Assembly: GCF_905220995.1 (NCBI RefSeq)
Contig: NZ_CAJNBJ010000022.1
Span: forward strand, 24,218 to 88,217
DNA from: Nitrospira defluvii
GTDB lineage: Bacteria; Nitrospirota; Nitrospiria; Nitrospirales; Nitrospiraceae
DNA: 64,000 nucleotides
Direction: 5' to 3'
The position numbers and the translations under genes are program-made. Positions 1-8,300 of this stretch are shown here, piece by piece. Position 1 is the stretch's first letter; each line of letters starts with the position of its first letter. The notes beneath the pieces are model-generated. The model made no database searches. It saw only the letters and a list, made by a program, of their open reading frames with translations, and was not told the origin of the DNA.

Positions 1-1127
1 GGTGCCGTGATGTGCTGCGCGGCATCATACGACAACCACGCTTGCCCAATGAAAGCAGGCATGATCCGGTTGTCCCGTCATCGCCCGTAGTCACCGTATC
101 CCACTCCACGCTCAAGGATTTTATTCTGGATTGGGCGTTTGCATTCCCAGACCGGCAATGTGGCTGGTATTCCCCAGCGGTGAGAAAGCTGAAAGCCGTC
201 AGTAAATCAGAATATCCGGATGTCGTGTTGGCAACCGGCGGTCCCTGGACAAATTTTTTCGTGGGTCATGCACTGGCGAACTACTTTCAGTGTCCCTTGG
301 TGTTGGATTACCGAGATCCTTGGAATTGCAATCCCTATTACTCCTTCGGGTCGAAAATCTTAACCGGGAAGTCGCGGGCAGCGGAAGCTCGGTTGTGCCG
401 GGCAGCCGTTCACGTGATCGCCAATACCGAAGAGTTACGCGCACGGCTAGTTGAAGAGTATGGTGAAATCCGAGGTCGTTGCACGTGGATTCCCAATGGG
501 TTTAATCGAGATGTGATGAGCTTGAAGGACGCACCTGAGACATCCTTGGCTATCGGATTAACATCGAACGGATATGAATTGTGTCATTTCGGGACCGTCT
601 ACGGGAAGAGAACGCCGCGTGTGCTGCTGCAGGCCATGTGGGAGCTGTTCCAGGCCGGCAATCTAAAAGCAGAGACGATTCGGCTACGATTTGTCGGTGG
701 GTGGGATACTACTGATCAAGAGTGCGAGCACTACGCAGTCTTACTGGAGAAGCAAGGCTTACTTAGACGCCAGCCTCCGGTTTCACACAGCGCATGCCTC
801 CGGGAGATGCAACGATCCAGCGTGTTGCTTGTTCTTCAGCCGGACTCGCCTCTGCAAGTGCCAGCAAAAATTTACGAATATGTTGCGACGGGTCGACCGC
901 TGTTGCTGATCGGGGGAGAAGGGGCAACGGCCAATCTTGTTGCGCGTCATGCGTTGGGGATCAGTACGCCGAATCAAATTGACCAAATCAAACGCCTCTT
1001 GAGTGATCTGGCCGCGGGGCGGCAGAGGCTCGTTCCACCCGATCCAGCACGCGTGAATCAATTCGAATATCGATCATTGACGAGGGAATTGGCGACTGTG
1101 CTCGATGCGGCTCACGGTACGAAATGA
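1..1127 (+). CDS. Glycosyltransferase family 4 protein (5'-truncated by window edge)
   Basis: The frame is open from the first base, and the visible protein lacks the N-terminal glycine-rich strand expected of a GT-B enzyme, so the gene probably starts upstream of the window; GTG at 12 is only the first possible start inside it. The visible part has a typical GT4 layout: an acceptor-side Rossmann half with DYRDPWN, then the IPNGFN hinge motif and a C-terminal nucleotide-sugar half ending in a KIYEYVATGRPLLLI segment that takes the place of the usual E-x7-E region. It probably adds a sugar to a lipid-linked glycan at the cytoplasmic membrane. It is the first gene of a long glycan operon and ends about 20 bases before the FemAB-type gene start. 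Confidence 0.8.
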   Translation, partial: CRDVLRGIIRQPRLPNESRHDPVVPSSPVVTVSHSTLKDFILDWAFAFPDRQCGWYSPAVRKLKAVSKSEYPDVVLATGGPWTNFFVGHALANYFQCPLVLDYRDPWNCNPYYSFGSKILTGKSRAAEARLCRAAVHVIANTEELRARLVEEYGEIRGRCTWIPNGFNRDVMSLKDAPETSLAIGLTSNGYELCHFGTVYGKRTPRVLLQAMWELFQAGNLKAETIRLRFVGGWDTTDQECEHYAVLLEKQGLLRRQPPVSHSACLREMQRSSVLLVLQPDSPLQVPAKIYEYVATGRPLLLIGGEGATANLVARHALGISTPNQIDQIKRLLSDLAAGRQRLVPPDPARVNQFEYRSLTRELATVLDAAHGTK

Positions 1128-1146
1128 ATGCTATAGAGAAGTGCGG

Positions 1147-2193
1147 ATGAGCGGGCTAATGGTATCAACTCTAGGACGAAGCGAGGCTGAGGTTCTGGCA
1201 TGGGATCAGTACGTCCTGAAGTCATTCGAGGCCTCAGGTTATCATCTGTCAGGCTGGAGGCGAGTGATCGAAGAAGCCTTCGGCCACCCCACCTGTTATC
1301 TGACGGTGCGGGGAGAAAATGGAGCGCTCTGTGGGCTTGTGCCGCTGGTGTTTCTCGCGAGTCGTGGCTTCGGCCGGTTTCTCGTGTCTCTTCCGTTTGT
1401 GAACTATGGGGGCATGATTGCTGACTCTGCCGAAGGGTGTCGATTGTTAGAAGCTGGTGCGATTGAACAGGCGAAAGTTCTCGACGCACAGCATATCGAA
1501 CTGAGACATGAAGCCCCCCTGGCGACGTCGTGGGTTTCGACAGAACGAAAAGTCTCGATGCGTCTTCCCCTGCCCCCTTCGTACGAAGATCTGCTGAAGG
1601 GCTTTCCCTCGAAATTGCGCAGCCAGGTACGGCGGGCGCAAAAAGAGGGGATGGTAGCACGGGTCGGCGGAGTTGAATGTCTTGACGAGTTTTATGCCGT
1701 GTTTTCGCGCTGCATGCGTGATCTGGGGACGCCGGTGTATGCCAAACGTTTCTTCGGCAAGATCCTTGAGGTGTTTCCCAAAGATGCCCATATCTGTATC
1801 GTGTCGCATCAAGACACACCGGTTGCTGCAGGATTCCTCTATGGATTCCGATCTTCTTTGGAGATTCCCTGGGCGGCATCGGACAAGCGCTTTAATAAGC
1901 TTTCCCCCAACATGTTGCTGTATGGGAAGGTATTGGAATATGCCTGTCAGCAAGGATTCCAGGTGTTTGACTTCGGACGTTCGAGTCCTGATAGCGGAAC
2001 GTACAAATTTAAAGCACAATGGGGGGCACAGCCTCACCAACTTTATTGGTATTACTGGATGAAGGATGGACGAGATGTTCCTCAGCTCAACCCTCAAAAT
2101 CCAAAATACGCGTTGGCGATTCGTCTGTGGCAGACCTTGCCTGTGCCTGTCGCCAATCTCCTTGGTCCGCACATTGTGAAACATCTTCCATGA
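1147..2193 (+). CDS. FemAB-family protein, PEP-CTERM/XrtA-associated type
   Basis: The 348-residue product resembles FemAB/GNAT-fold proteins that accompany exosortase (XrtA/PEP-CTERM) polysaccharide loci. Visible signatures are an internal KLRSQVRRAQKEG segment, an EIPWAASDKRFNKLSPN stretch and a C-terminal FDFGRSSPDSGTYKFKAQW motif, the last being very typical of this subfamily. FemAB relatives transfer aminoacyl groups from aminoacyl-tRNA; the substrate of the exosortase-associated members is not established. I prefer ATG 1147 over the upstream ATG 1105, because 1105 would overlap the previous gene by 23 bases and adds a tail unlike the family. The stop overlaps the next start as ATGA, implying translational coupling. 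Confidence 0.82.
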   Translation: MSGLMVSTLGRSEAEVLAWDQYVLKSFEASGYHLSGWRRVIEEAFGHPTCYLTVRGENGALCGLVPLVFLASRGFGRFLVSLPFVNYGGMIADSAEGCRLLEAGAIEQAKVLDAQHIELRHEAPLATSWVSTERKVSMRLPLPPSYEDLLKGFPSKLRSQVRRAQKEGMVARVGGVECLDEFYAVFSRCMRDLGTPVYAKRFFGKILEVFPKDAHICIVSHQDTPVAAGFLYGFRSSLEIPWAASDKRFNKLSPNMLLYGKVLEYACQQGFQVFDFGRSSPDSGTYKFKAQWGAQPHQLYWYYWMKDGRDVPQLNPQNPKYALAIRLWQTLPVPVANLLGPHIVKHLP

Positions 2194-3461
2194 AGGCTCA
2201 ACGTACACTCCCGCCCACGGCAGCTCCGATCGAGTGGCGTGATCTTCTTCAAGGGTTGGTCGGGCTTGTGCGTCCGAGCGCCGCGCTCGATACACTGAAC
2301 GCGGACTTTCGTCGTCATTTTGGAGTCAAGCATGTGTGGTTTGTGTCGTCTGGGAAGACTGCGCTGACGATTATCCTCCGTGCATTGCATAGCTTGTCCG
2401 GGCGCCGAACGGTTGTGACGCCGGGTTATACCTGTTTTTCGGTTCCTTCTGCTGTTGTCCGTGCGGGATTGTCGGTCCGGCTATGCGACGTGGATCCGCA
2501 TACGTTCAACCCGGATTTCTGCCAACTCGCGGAGATCGCAGGCGAGGACGCATTGTGTGTCTTAGCGACCCACCTACTTGGAATCGGAGTCGATGTCCCG
2601 AGAGTCGTTGAGCTGTGTCGCCCTCGAGGCGTATTTGTGGTAGAGGACGTCGCTCAGGCATTCGGAGGGAGTTTCGAAGAGCGCCCCTGTGGGGCCATTG
2701 GTGATGTGGGGTTCCTCAGTTTTGGAAGAGGGAAAAACATTACGTGCGGATCGGGAGGAGCCATCCTGACGAACGATGATCGAATCGGTGAAGCGCTTGC
2801 CCGAGAGTATACCGGCCTTCCCGATATGTCGATTGCGGATATGCTGAGGAATTGGTTGGAGGTTGCGTTAACCCAGGTATTGATCGACCCTTCACGCTAT
2901 TGGATCCCCGCTGGGCTGCCGTTTCTCGGGCTGGGGGAGACCAAATTTTATGCTGATTTTCCGATGGCCCGTATGGATGCAGTCCGTGCCGGATTGTTGG
3001 GGCGATGGAAGGAACGGTTGAGTCGTTCCACGACAAGCCGAGTGGCCCACTCAGCGCAGATGCGTCGATTGCTGGGTGATGCCCCAGGGCATACGATTCA
3101 ACCTTCTGAAGGCGGTCGCTCCGTCTACCTGCGTTTTCCGCTCCTGATGCGTTCAAGGCAAGACAAGGATGCTTTGTGCCGCATATCCCGTGAGCAAGGA
3201 CTTGGCGTCAGCGCCATGTATCCAACAGCGATCTCTCAGGTTGCCGAGTTGTCGGAGTTGCTCTCTGCTGAGCCAGTTCCGCATTCGGTCACGATTGCGG
3301 AGCGACTTGTCACGTTGCCGACACATGAATTGGTCTCTGATGAAGACCTGAAGAGAATCTGTTCCATCGTCACTGGCGTTCTGCGAGATCAAATGATAGG
3401 CGATAGGGCAGTAACCGGCGGTTCGCGGCTGTGCGGATCTGGATTGACAAAGTCCAATTGA
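2190..3461 (+). CDS. DegT/DnrJ/EryC1-family PLP-dependent aminotransferase
   Basis: This 423-residue protein has the fold of sugar aminotransferases acting on nucleotide-linked keto-sugars. It shows SSGKTALTIILRAL for cofactor phosphate binding, TPGYTCFSVPSAVVRAG, VEDVAQAFGG with the pyridine-N-binding Asp, and FGRGKNITCGSGGAIL carrying the presumed Schiff-base Lys. The open frame extends upstream to 2019, but that part is a shadow of the FemAB gene, and ATG 2190 forms a 4-base overlap with its stop. It probably supplies an amino sugar for the polymer, although some PEP-CTERM-locus homologues have unknown substrates. Confidence is high for the family and low for the exact substrate. Confidence 0.82.
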   Translation: MKAQRTLPPTAAPIEWRDLLQGLVGLVRPSAALDTLNADFRRHFGVKHVWFVSSGKTALTIILRALHSLSGRRTVVTPGYTCFSVPSAVVRAGLSVRLCDVDPHTFNPDFCQLAEIAGEDALCVLATHLLGIGVDVPRVVELCRPRGVFVVEDVAQAFGGSFEERPCGAIGDVGFLSFGRGKNITCGSGGAILTNDDRIGEALAREYTGLPDMSIADMLRNWLEVALTQVLIDPSRYWIPAGLPFLGLGETKFYADFPMARMDAVRAGLLGRWKERLSRSTTSRVAHSAQMRRLLGDAPGHTIQPSEGGRSVYLRFPLLMRSRQDKDALCRISREQGLGVSAMYPTAISQVAELSELLSAEPVPHSVTIAERLVTLPTHELVSDEDLKRICSIVTGVLRDQMIGDRAVTGGSRLCGSGLTKSN

Positions 3462-3527
3462 TGACATGAGTTAGAGGGGCGCGCACAGGGTGAGCTGTCG
3501 AGGGTAGGACAGGGGAGACTGTGATCA

Positions 3528-4667
3528 ATGTGGGTTGCTGAGTGGATATTCTGGGGGTCGCTCATCTTCATTTTTTATGCATACGCTGGGTATCTGCTCA
3601 TACTGCTGGCCTTATCCGTGTTTCGAAACCGCCCTGTCGTGGCCGGGAACATCCAGCCCATGGTGTCATTCATCATTACGGCCTACAACGAAGAACCACG
3701 TATCAAGGAGAAGATTGAGAACAGCTTGCGACAGCAGTATCCCCGCGAGTGCCTCGAAATCGTGGTCGCGTCCGATTGCTCTGCCGACCGCACCGACGAG
3801 ATTGTGCGTTCGTATGAATCCTCCGGTGTTCGACTCATACGCGCGGCCGAGCGCCGTGGCAAAGAAGCCGCTCAGAAGCTGGCGGTCGGGCAAACAAGTG
3901 GGGATATCCTGGTGTTTTCCGATGTAGCCACCACATTATCCCCTGATGGTATCGCTAACATTGTAAAGGCATTTAACGACCCAACGGTAGGCTGCGTCAG
4001 CAGCGTAGATCGATTCGTCGATGCGCAGGGCAACCTGAGCGGGGAGGGCGCGTACGTTAAGTACGAGATGCTGCTTCGTCAATTGGAAACGAAAGTGAAT
4101 ACCTTGGTCGGACTGAGTGGGTCGTTTTTCGCTGCGCGCAGAAGCGTGTGTAGTCCCTGGGCTGATGATCTCCAAAGCGACTTCAATACACTGCTGAATT
4201 CAATGAAGGCGGGGCTGCGGGGCGTGTCAGACCCCAATAGCGCCGGGTACTACAAAAATCTCTCGGATGAGAAGAAGGAATATCAGCGGAAAGTCAGAAC
4301 GGTATTGCGAGGGATTGCGGTATTGATGCGCAGTCTGCCGATGTTGAATCCCTTTCGCTATGGAATATTTGCTTGGCAGTTGTTCAGTCACAAACTGTGT
4401 CGGTGGTTGGTGCCATTTGCCATGATCGGAGCACTCATATCCAACCTAGTGCTGGCGACGCAGTTCCCCCTGTACCGAGCTGTACTTCTTGGGCAGGTGC
4501 TGTTCTATGCTGCAGCCAGCGCCTATGCGGTCTTTCATTGGATGCCCCAGAGTAGTGTGTTCAGACTGCCGTCGTTTTTTGTGTTAGTCAATCTATCGAT
4601 CCTCGATGCGTGGATGCGCTATTTCAGAGGGGATCGAGTATTTCGGTGGGAACCATCGAAACGGTAA
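3528..4667 (+). CDS. Membrane glycosyltransferase family 2
   Basis: The protein has an N-terminal transmembrane helix (about residues 5-33), a GT-A catalytic domain with SFIITAYNEE, ASDCSADRTDE and LVFSDVATTLSP, and about three C-terminal transmembrane helices (from around residue 290). This is the layout of processive or membrane-anchored GT2 enzymes. The segment LQSDFNTLLNSMKAGLRG stands where the acceptor/catalytic loop is expected. It would build or prime the exopolysaccharide from a nucleotide sugar at the inner membrane. A 66-base gap separates it from the aminotransferase, and ATG 3528 is preceded by GGGGAGA at suitable distance. Confidence 0.85.
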   Translation: MWVAEWIFWGSLIFIFYAYAGYLLILLALSVFRNRPVVAGNIQPMVSFIITAYNEEPRIKEKIENSLRQQYPRECLEIVVASDCSADRTDEIVRSYESSGVRLIRAAERRGKEAAQKLAVGQTSGDILVFSDVATTLSPDGIANIVKAFNDPTVGCVSSVDRFVDAQGNLSGEGAYVKYEMLLRQLETKVNTLVGLSGSFFAARRSVCSPWADDLQSDFNTLLNSMKAGLRGVSDPNSAGYYKNLSDEKKEYQRKVRTVLRGIAVLMRSLPMLNPFRYGIFAWQLFSHKLCRWLVPFAMIGALISNLVLATQFPLYRAVLLGQVLFYAAASAYAVFHWMPQSSVFRLPSFFVLVNLSILDAWMRYFRGDRVFRWEPSKR

Positions 4668-4755
4668 TGTGGGCAGGCGGGGAGTGGTGTCGGCTGAAAC
4701 TCTAAGGACGTCGAAGGAAGAGGCCGTGTGACGGGCATTGATCAGGGGGACAAGA

Positions 4756-5151
4756 ATGGAACAGATGGCTGAAAAAAGGGAATTACGGAATTTCGGGTTG
4801 ATGGTGGGCGGCATACTCTGCCTGATCGGCATTTGGCCCATGATTCGGCATGGTGAGGCCCTTCGTCTCTGGGCCGTTCTCCCAGGCGTTCCGCTCATTC
4901 TGTTGGGATTGGCGGCCCCGACGATTCTCGCGCCGATCTTTAAGATTTGGATGAAGATTGGCCATGTGATGGGCTGGATCAATACCAGGATCATTCTCGG
5001 CGTGCTGTACTTTGGGCTCATCACTCCCATGGGCGTCGTCATGCGCATGTTCGGGTGGGACTCCATGAGCAGAGCGCTGAGGCAGGATGCCGAGAGTTAT
5101 CGAGTGGTCAGGCAGGCGAGGCCGCGCACTCATATGACCAGGCAATTTTAG
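4756..5151 (+). CDS. SxtJ-like small membrane protein
   Basis: The 131-residue product has two or three hydrophobic segments (about residues 13-30, 35-65 and 72-92) and a charged C-terminal tail. The order of segments, the WMKIGHVMGWINTRIILG motif and LRQDAESYRVV fit the SxtJ family, small membrane proteins named from the saxitoxin cluster and common in glycan loci beside a DUF5989 protein. Biochemical function is unknown. ATG 4756 is chosen because AGGGGG lies seven bases upstream; a TTG at 4738 is in frame but has no advantage. The DUF5989-like gene follows after 16 bases, so the two are probably co-translated. Confidence 0.65.
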   Translation: MEQMAEKRELRNFGLMVGGILCLIGIWPMIRHGEALRLWAVLPGVPLILLGLAAPTILAPIFKIWMKIGHVMGWINTRIILGVLYFGLITPMGVVMRMFGWDSMSRALRQDAESYRVVRQARPRTHMTRQF

Positions 5152-5167
5152 CGATTGGAGGGCGAGC

Positions 5168-5320
5168 ATGGGTGATTTTCTGGCGGAATTGTGGGCATTC
5201 ATGAAGGAACGAAAAAAGTTCTGGTTGCTCCCCATCATCGTGATGCTGGTGTTGTTGGGAAGTCTTATTGTTCTTACGCAGGGATCCGCCGTTGCACCAT
5301 TCATCTACACCTTGTTTTGA
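5168..5320 (+). CDS. DUF5989-like 50-residue membrane protein
   Basis: ATG 5168 opens a 50-codon frame ending at TGA 5318-5320, preceded by GGAGGGCGAGC as ribosome-binding site. The product begins MGDFLAELWAFMKERKKFWL, then has one transmembrane helix (about residues 18-37) and ends in PFIYTLF. The pattern of a charged N-terminal amphipathic part, one helix and an aromatic C-terminus matches the DUF5989 family, which is regularly encoded directly after SxtJ. Role unknown; I infer a membrane partner of the SxtJ-like protein. It is easy to miss because of its size. Confidence 0.7.
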   Translation: MGDFLAELWAFMKERKKFWLLPIIVMLVLLGSLIVLTQGSAVAPFIYTLF

Positions 5321-5341
5321 GCGAGGAAGCCTGAGGCTGGC

Positions 5342-6400
5342 ATGGGTAGCTCGATTTCCCGTCTAAAGTCGGCAACTCGAACGTCCATTGCATGGGCGGC
5401 CCACGCGTGCTCGTTGCACCAGTTCCGACTTCGCGGCAAGGTTGCGATACTGATGTATCATCGGGTGCTGACGCGCGAGGAGGTCGCCTGCCAGGCTGTA
5501 CAGCCTGGCATGTATGTGTTGGATACCGTATTCGCACAGCAAATGGCATTTGTGCGAGAGACCTTCACCGTACTATCGTTTCGCCAGCTTCTTGACCTCT
5601 GGCAGACAGGGAAGTGGGATAAACAGGCACGGTATTGTGTCGTCACGTTTGATGACGGCTGGTTAGACAATTATCGGCATGCGTACCCGGTCTTGAAGCG
5701 ACTGGGGCTGCCGGCAACGATCTTTCTGCCTACGGACTATGTGAGCACCAATCAGTGGTTCTGGCCGGATCGAATTGCGCATCTTCTGCGGTCTGCTCGG
5801 AGCGCCGAGCAGGGCATTAAACATGTCCAACAGATCGAACGTGTACTGCTGAATTTGTTTGGTGTCGCTGGCGAATCTCTGGGGAAAGCGTTGGTGAACG
5901 ACGAGCGAGCTACGGATCAGTTGATCGATTGGTGCAAGGAGTTGCCGAAGGATCAAATCGAGATGCTCATTGCCGCATTGGCAGTTGAACTGGGAGTGTC
6001 GGTTCCCGTCGAGCGGGTGGTGGTCAATTGGGAGGAGGTGCGCGAAATGTCTCAGGGCGGCATCTCTTTCGGATCCCACTCCTGCTCGCATCGCATTATG
6101 ACGACGATTTCACCATCGGAGGTCTCACAGGAATTGGAACAGTCCGAGTGTGTGCTTCAACGGGCAGGAATCGACTATGTCCCAGTCTTTTGTTACCCCA
6201 ACGGGAATAGCGATGTGGCTATCCAAGCTCAGGCCAAAGCGCACGGCTATGAAGCAGCCGTGTCCGTGCAAATGGGAGTCGAGGGAACACATCCAAGGAA
6301 CCGCTTCGCACTTCGTCGAGTCGGAATTCACAATGATGTAACATATTCGATTCCTTTGTTCTCGCTTCGGCTCTGCGGATTGCTGTCTCGAACAAAGTAG
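5342..6400 (+). CDS. Polysaccharide deacetylase family protein (NodB-like)
   Basis: The 352-residue protein belongs to carbohydrate esterase family 4. It shows the opening ILMYHRV, the metal/catalytic motif TFDDGWLDNY (base Asp followed by metal Asp), SHSCSH (metal His pair) and FCYPNGN later in the barrel. These enzymes remove N- or O-acetyl groups from poly-hexosamine chains. I see no clear signal peptide, only a short hydrophobic stretch near the N-terminus, so it may act on the cytoplasmic or membrane side; related proteins are frequent in PEP-CTERM loci. It starts 21 bases after the DUF5989-like gene. Confidence 0.85.
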   Translation: MGSSISRLKSATRTSIAWAAHACSLHQFRLRGKVAILMYHRVLTREEVACQAVQPGMYVLDTVFAQQMAFVRETFTVLSFRQLLDLWQTGKWDKQARYCVVTFDDGWLDNYRHAYPVLKRLGLPATIFLPTDYVSTNQWFWPDRIAHLLRSARSAEQGIKHVQQIERVLLNLFGVAGESLGKALVNDERATDQLIDWCKELPKDQIEMLIAALAVELGVSVPVERVVVNWEEVREMSQGGISFGSHSCSHRIMTTISPSEVSQELEQSECVLQRAGIDYVPVFCYPNGNSDVAIQAQAKAHGYEAAVSVQMGVEGTHPRNRFALRRVGIHNDVTYSIPLFSLRLCGLLSRTK

Positions 6401-6448
6401 GATGTAGGCCAGAAACTTGAGCCATGCGATTGTGAGGTGGGAGCGCAC

Positions 6449-7636
6449 GTGAGAGTGTTGGTAACGGATGGGAACGAGCGCACGGCGCTTGCAGTAACGA
6501 GAGCTCTTGGTCGTGAGGCAATTGAGGTCATTGTAGGGGCAGAGACTCAACGGTCCCTTGCGAGTGCATCGCGTTACTGTCGCGAGAGTGTTTCTTATCC
6601 ATCCCCCTATCAAGATCCGCAGGGGTTCGTGAATGCCCTGCTGGACGTCGTTCGGAAACAGCGTGTGGATGCATTGTTTCCTGTGTCCGATATCGCCATG
6701 CATGTGATAGGGCCGGAGAAGACCCGCTTCGCCGGATATACACACATCCCCACCCCGGACGCCGAGACGTTTTCTGAAATTTCAGACAAGTATCGTCTGA
6801 TGCAGCAGGCCGTGGCCCAAGGAGTGGCCATTCCCGAGACCCTCTTTGTTCCTGACGGGCAACTTGATTCGGTCATCGAGAAGGTCTGCGAGTTTCCGGT
6901 CGTTGTAAAGCCTGGTTGCTCTCTTGTGAAGGAAGGGCAGCAGTGGAAGAAGACGAGTGTGTGTTATGCCGAGTCTCGGGATGCGCTCATGCGTCTGTAC
7001 AATGAGAAGCCATACCTGCGTCAACCTTCATTGATCCAGCGACGTGTGGTCGGTGAGGGGCAAGGGTTGTTTGTCCTGATGAACCAAGGCCTGCCGCTAG
7101 GGATGTTTGCACATAGGCGATTGCGAGAACGGCCACCCTCCGGAGGGGTGAGTGTGTTGCGTGAGAGTATTGCCTTGCCCAAAGCCATGGTTGACGCTAC
7201 GCTGACCCTATTGCAACGCGTCAAATGGCATGGCGTAGCGATGGTAGAGTTCAAAGTCGATGCAGCCCGCCAGCGTCCACTGTTGATGGAAATTAACGGG
7301 AGATTTTGGGGTTCTTTACAACTAGCCATTGATGCAGGGGTGAATTTTCCTCTTCGCCTCCTCAACATGGCAATGGGGAAAGCAGAGGTATTGCCAGTAG
7401 ACGGATATCGGATTGGGGTGAAGTCGCGATGGTTGTTGGGAGACTTGGATCAGTTGGTGATGCGAATGCGGAAAAGTGATCGGGTACTCAACCTTCCCCC
7501 AGGTGCACCGTCGCGATTCCAGGCAATGCTGTCGTTTTGCCGGCTTTTCGAGCGAGATATGTTTTACGAAATGGAGCAGTTGAGCGACCTCGGACCAAGT
7601 CGGTTAGAGCTCATGCGTTATCTTAAGTTAGCTTAG
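6449..7636 (+). CDS. ATP-grasp domain carboxylate-amine ligase-like protein
   Basis: The product (395 residues from GTG 6449) begins with a Rossmann-like preATP-grasp half (VRVLVTDGNERTALAVTRAL) followed by an ATP-grasp fold with FPVVVKPGCSLVKEG, a VVGEGQGLFVL strand and the magnesium/phosphate motif LLMEINGRFWGSLQLAIDAGV. It resembles carbamoyl-phosphate-synthase-like ATP-grasp proteins of exopolysaccharide loci, which presumably form an amide or ester bond on a glycan or its precursor. GTG 6449 has GAGGTGGGAG just upstream; GTG 6437 is an alternative four codons earlier with a poorer site. Substrate unknown. Confidence 0.75.
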   Translation: MRVLVTDGNERTALAVTRALGREAIEVIVGAETQRSLASASRYCRESVSYPSPYQDPQGFVNALLDVVRKQRVDALFPVSDIAMHVIGPEKTRFAGYTHIPTPDAETFSEISDKYRLMQQAVAQGVAIPETLFVPDGQLDSVIEKVCEFPVVVKPGCSLVKEGQQWKKTSVCYAESRDALMRLYNEKPYLRQPSLIQRRVVGEGQGLFVLMNQGLPLGMFAHRRLRERPPSGGVSVLRESIALPKAMVDATLTLLQRVKWHGVAMVEFKVDAARQRPLLMEINGRFWGSLQLAIDAGVNFPLRLLNMAMGKAEVLPVDGYRIGVKSRWLLGDLDQLVMRMRKSDRVLNLPPGAPSRFQAMLSFCRLFERDMFYEMEQLSDLGPSRLELMRYLKLA

Positions 7637-7645
7637 GGAGTTGCA

Positions 7646-8236
7646 ATGTCCCAAGTCGGGTCGGCTTCTGCGCGGACTCTCGCGCGCTCAATGAAGCACG
7701 CTGTGAATGCAGTGTTGAATCACTGGCGCTATCAGGTGCTGTTGAATCAGCAAGTATTCCCTACACCTGCGCGCGCGATCTTAGTTGTATGCAAGGGAAA
7801 CATTTGCCGGAGTCCCTTGGCGGAGGCGTATCTCAAACACCAGATGGAGAAGCACGGATTGCCGATCAACATTTATTCGGCAGGACTTGAGACGTCTTTG
7901 GGAAAGCCCGCACATCCGCTCGCGCAAGTTGTTGGGACGGAAGGAGGGCTTTCGCTCAGCAAGCATGCGACTCAACCGTTGCACAAAGATCAGGTGGAAC
8001 GGGCTGACATGATACTGGTTATGGAGTGGCGGCAGCGCAATCGTCTGGTGAAGTTGTATCCACAGGCGAAGGGAAAAGTATTTCTGCTGCGTCAATTTTA
8101 CGATCAGTCAGTTTTGGAAGTGGCTGATCCATATAGCGGTACCCTCGAAGACTTTCAGGTGTGTTTCACGATGATCAAGCAGGCCTGTGATGTGCTCGTC
8201 AGCCGCATGCTGCCGGCCAGTAGTCGCCAACAATAG
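7646..8236 (+). CDS. Low-molecular-weight protein-tyrosine phosphatase (Wzb-like)
   Basis: The P-loop VCKGNICRS supplies nucleophile Cys49 and Arg55 (C-x5-R), and VADPYSG carries the general-acid Asp. Such phosphatases dephosphorylate the tyrosine kinase that controls polysaccharide export (Wzb on Wzc). The protein is 196 residues, about 40 longer at the N-terminus than the core fold, with a basic, partly amphipathic extension (ARSMKHAVNAVLNHW). No BY-kinase or Wza gene is in this window, so the partner would be encoded elsewhere, perhaps upstream. It starts nine bases after the ATP-grasp gene. Confidence 0.88.
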   Translation: MSQVGSASARTLARSMKHAVNAVLNHWRYQVLLNQQVFPTPARAILVVCKGNICRSPLAEAYLKHQMEKHGLPINIYSAGLETSLGKPAHPLAQVVGTEGGLSLSKHATQPLHKDQVERADMILVMEWRQRNRLVKLYPQAKGKVFLLRQFYDQSVLEVADPYSGTLEDFQVCFTMIKQACDVLVSRMLPASSRQQ

Positions 8237-8300
8237 ACTTGACTGATGCGGTGCGGAAGAATTTACGGATCGTCATGGTTAAGGGAGGTTCGGCATCGAT

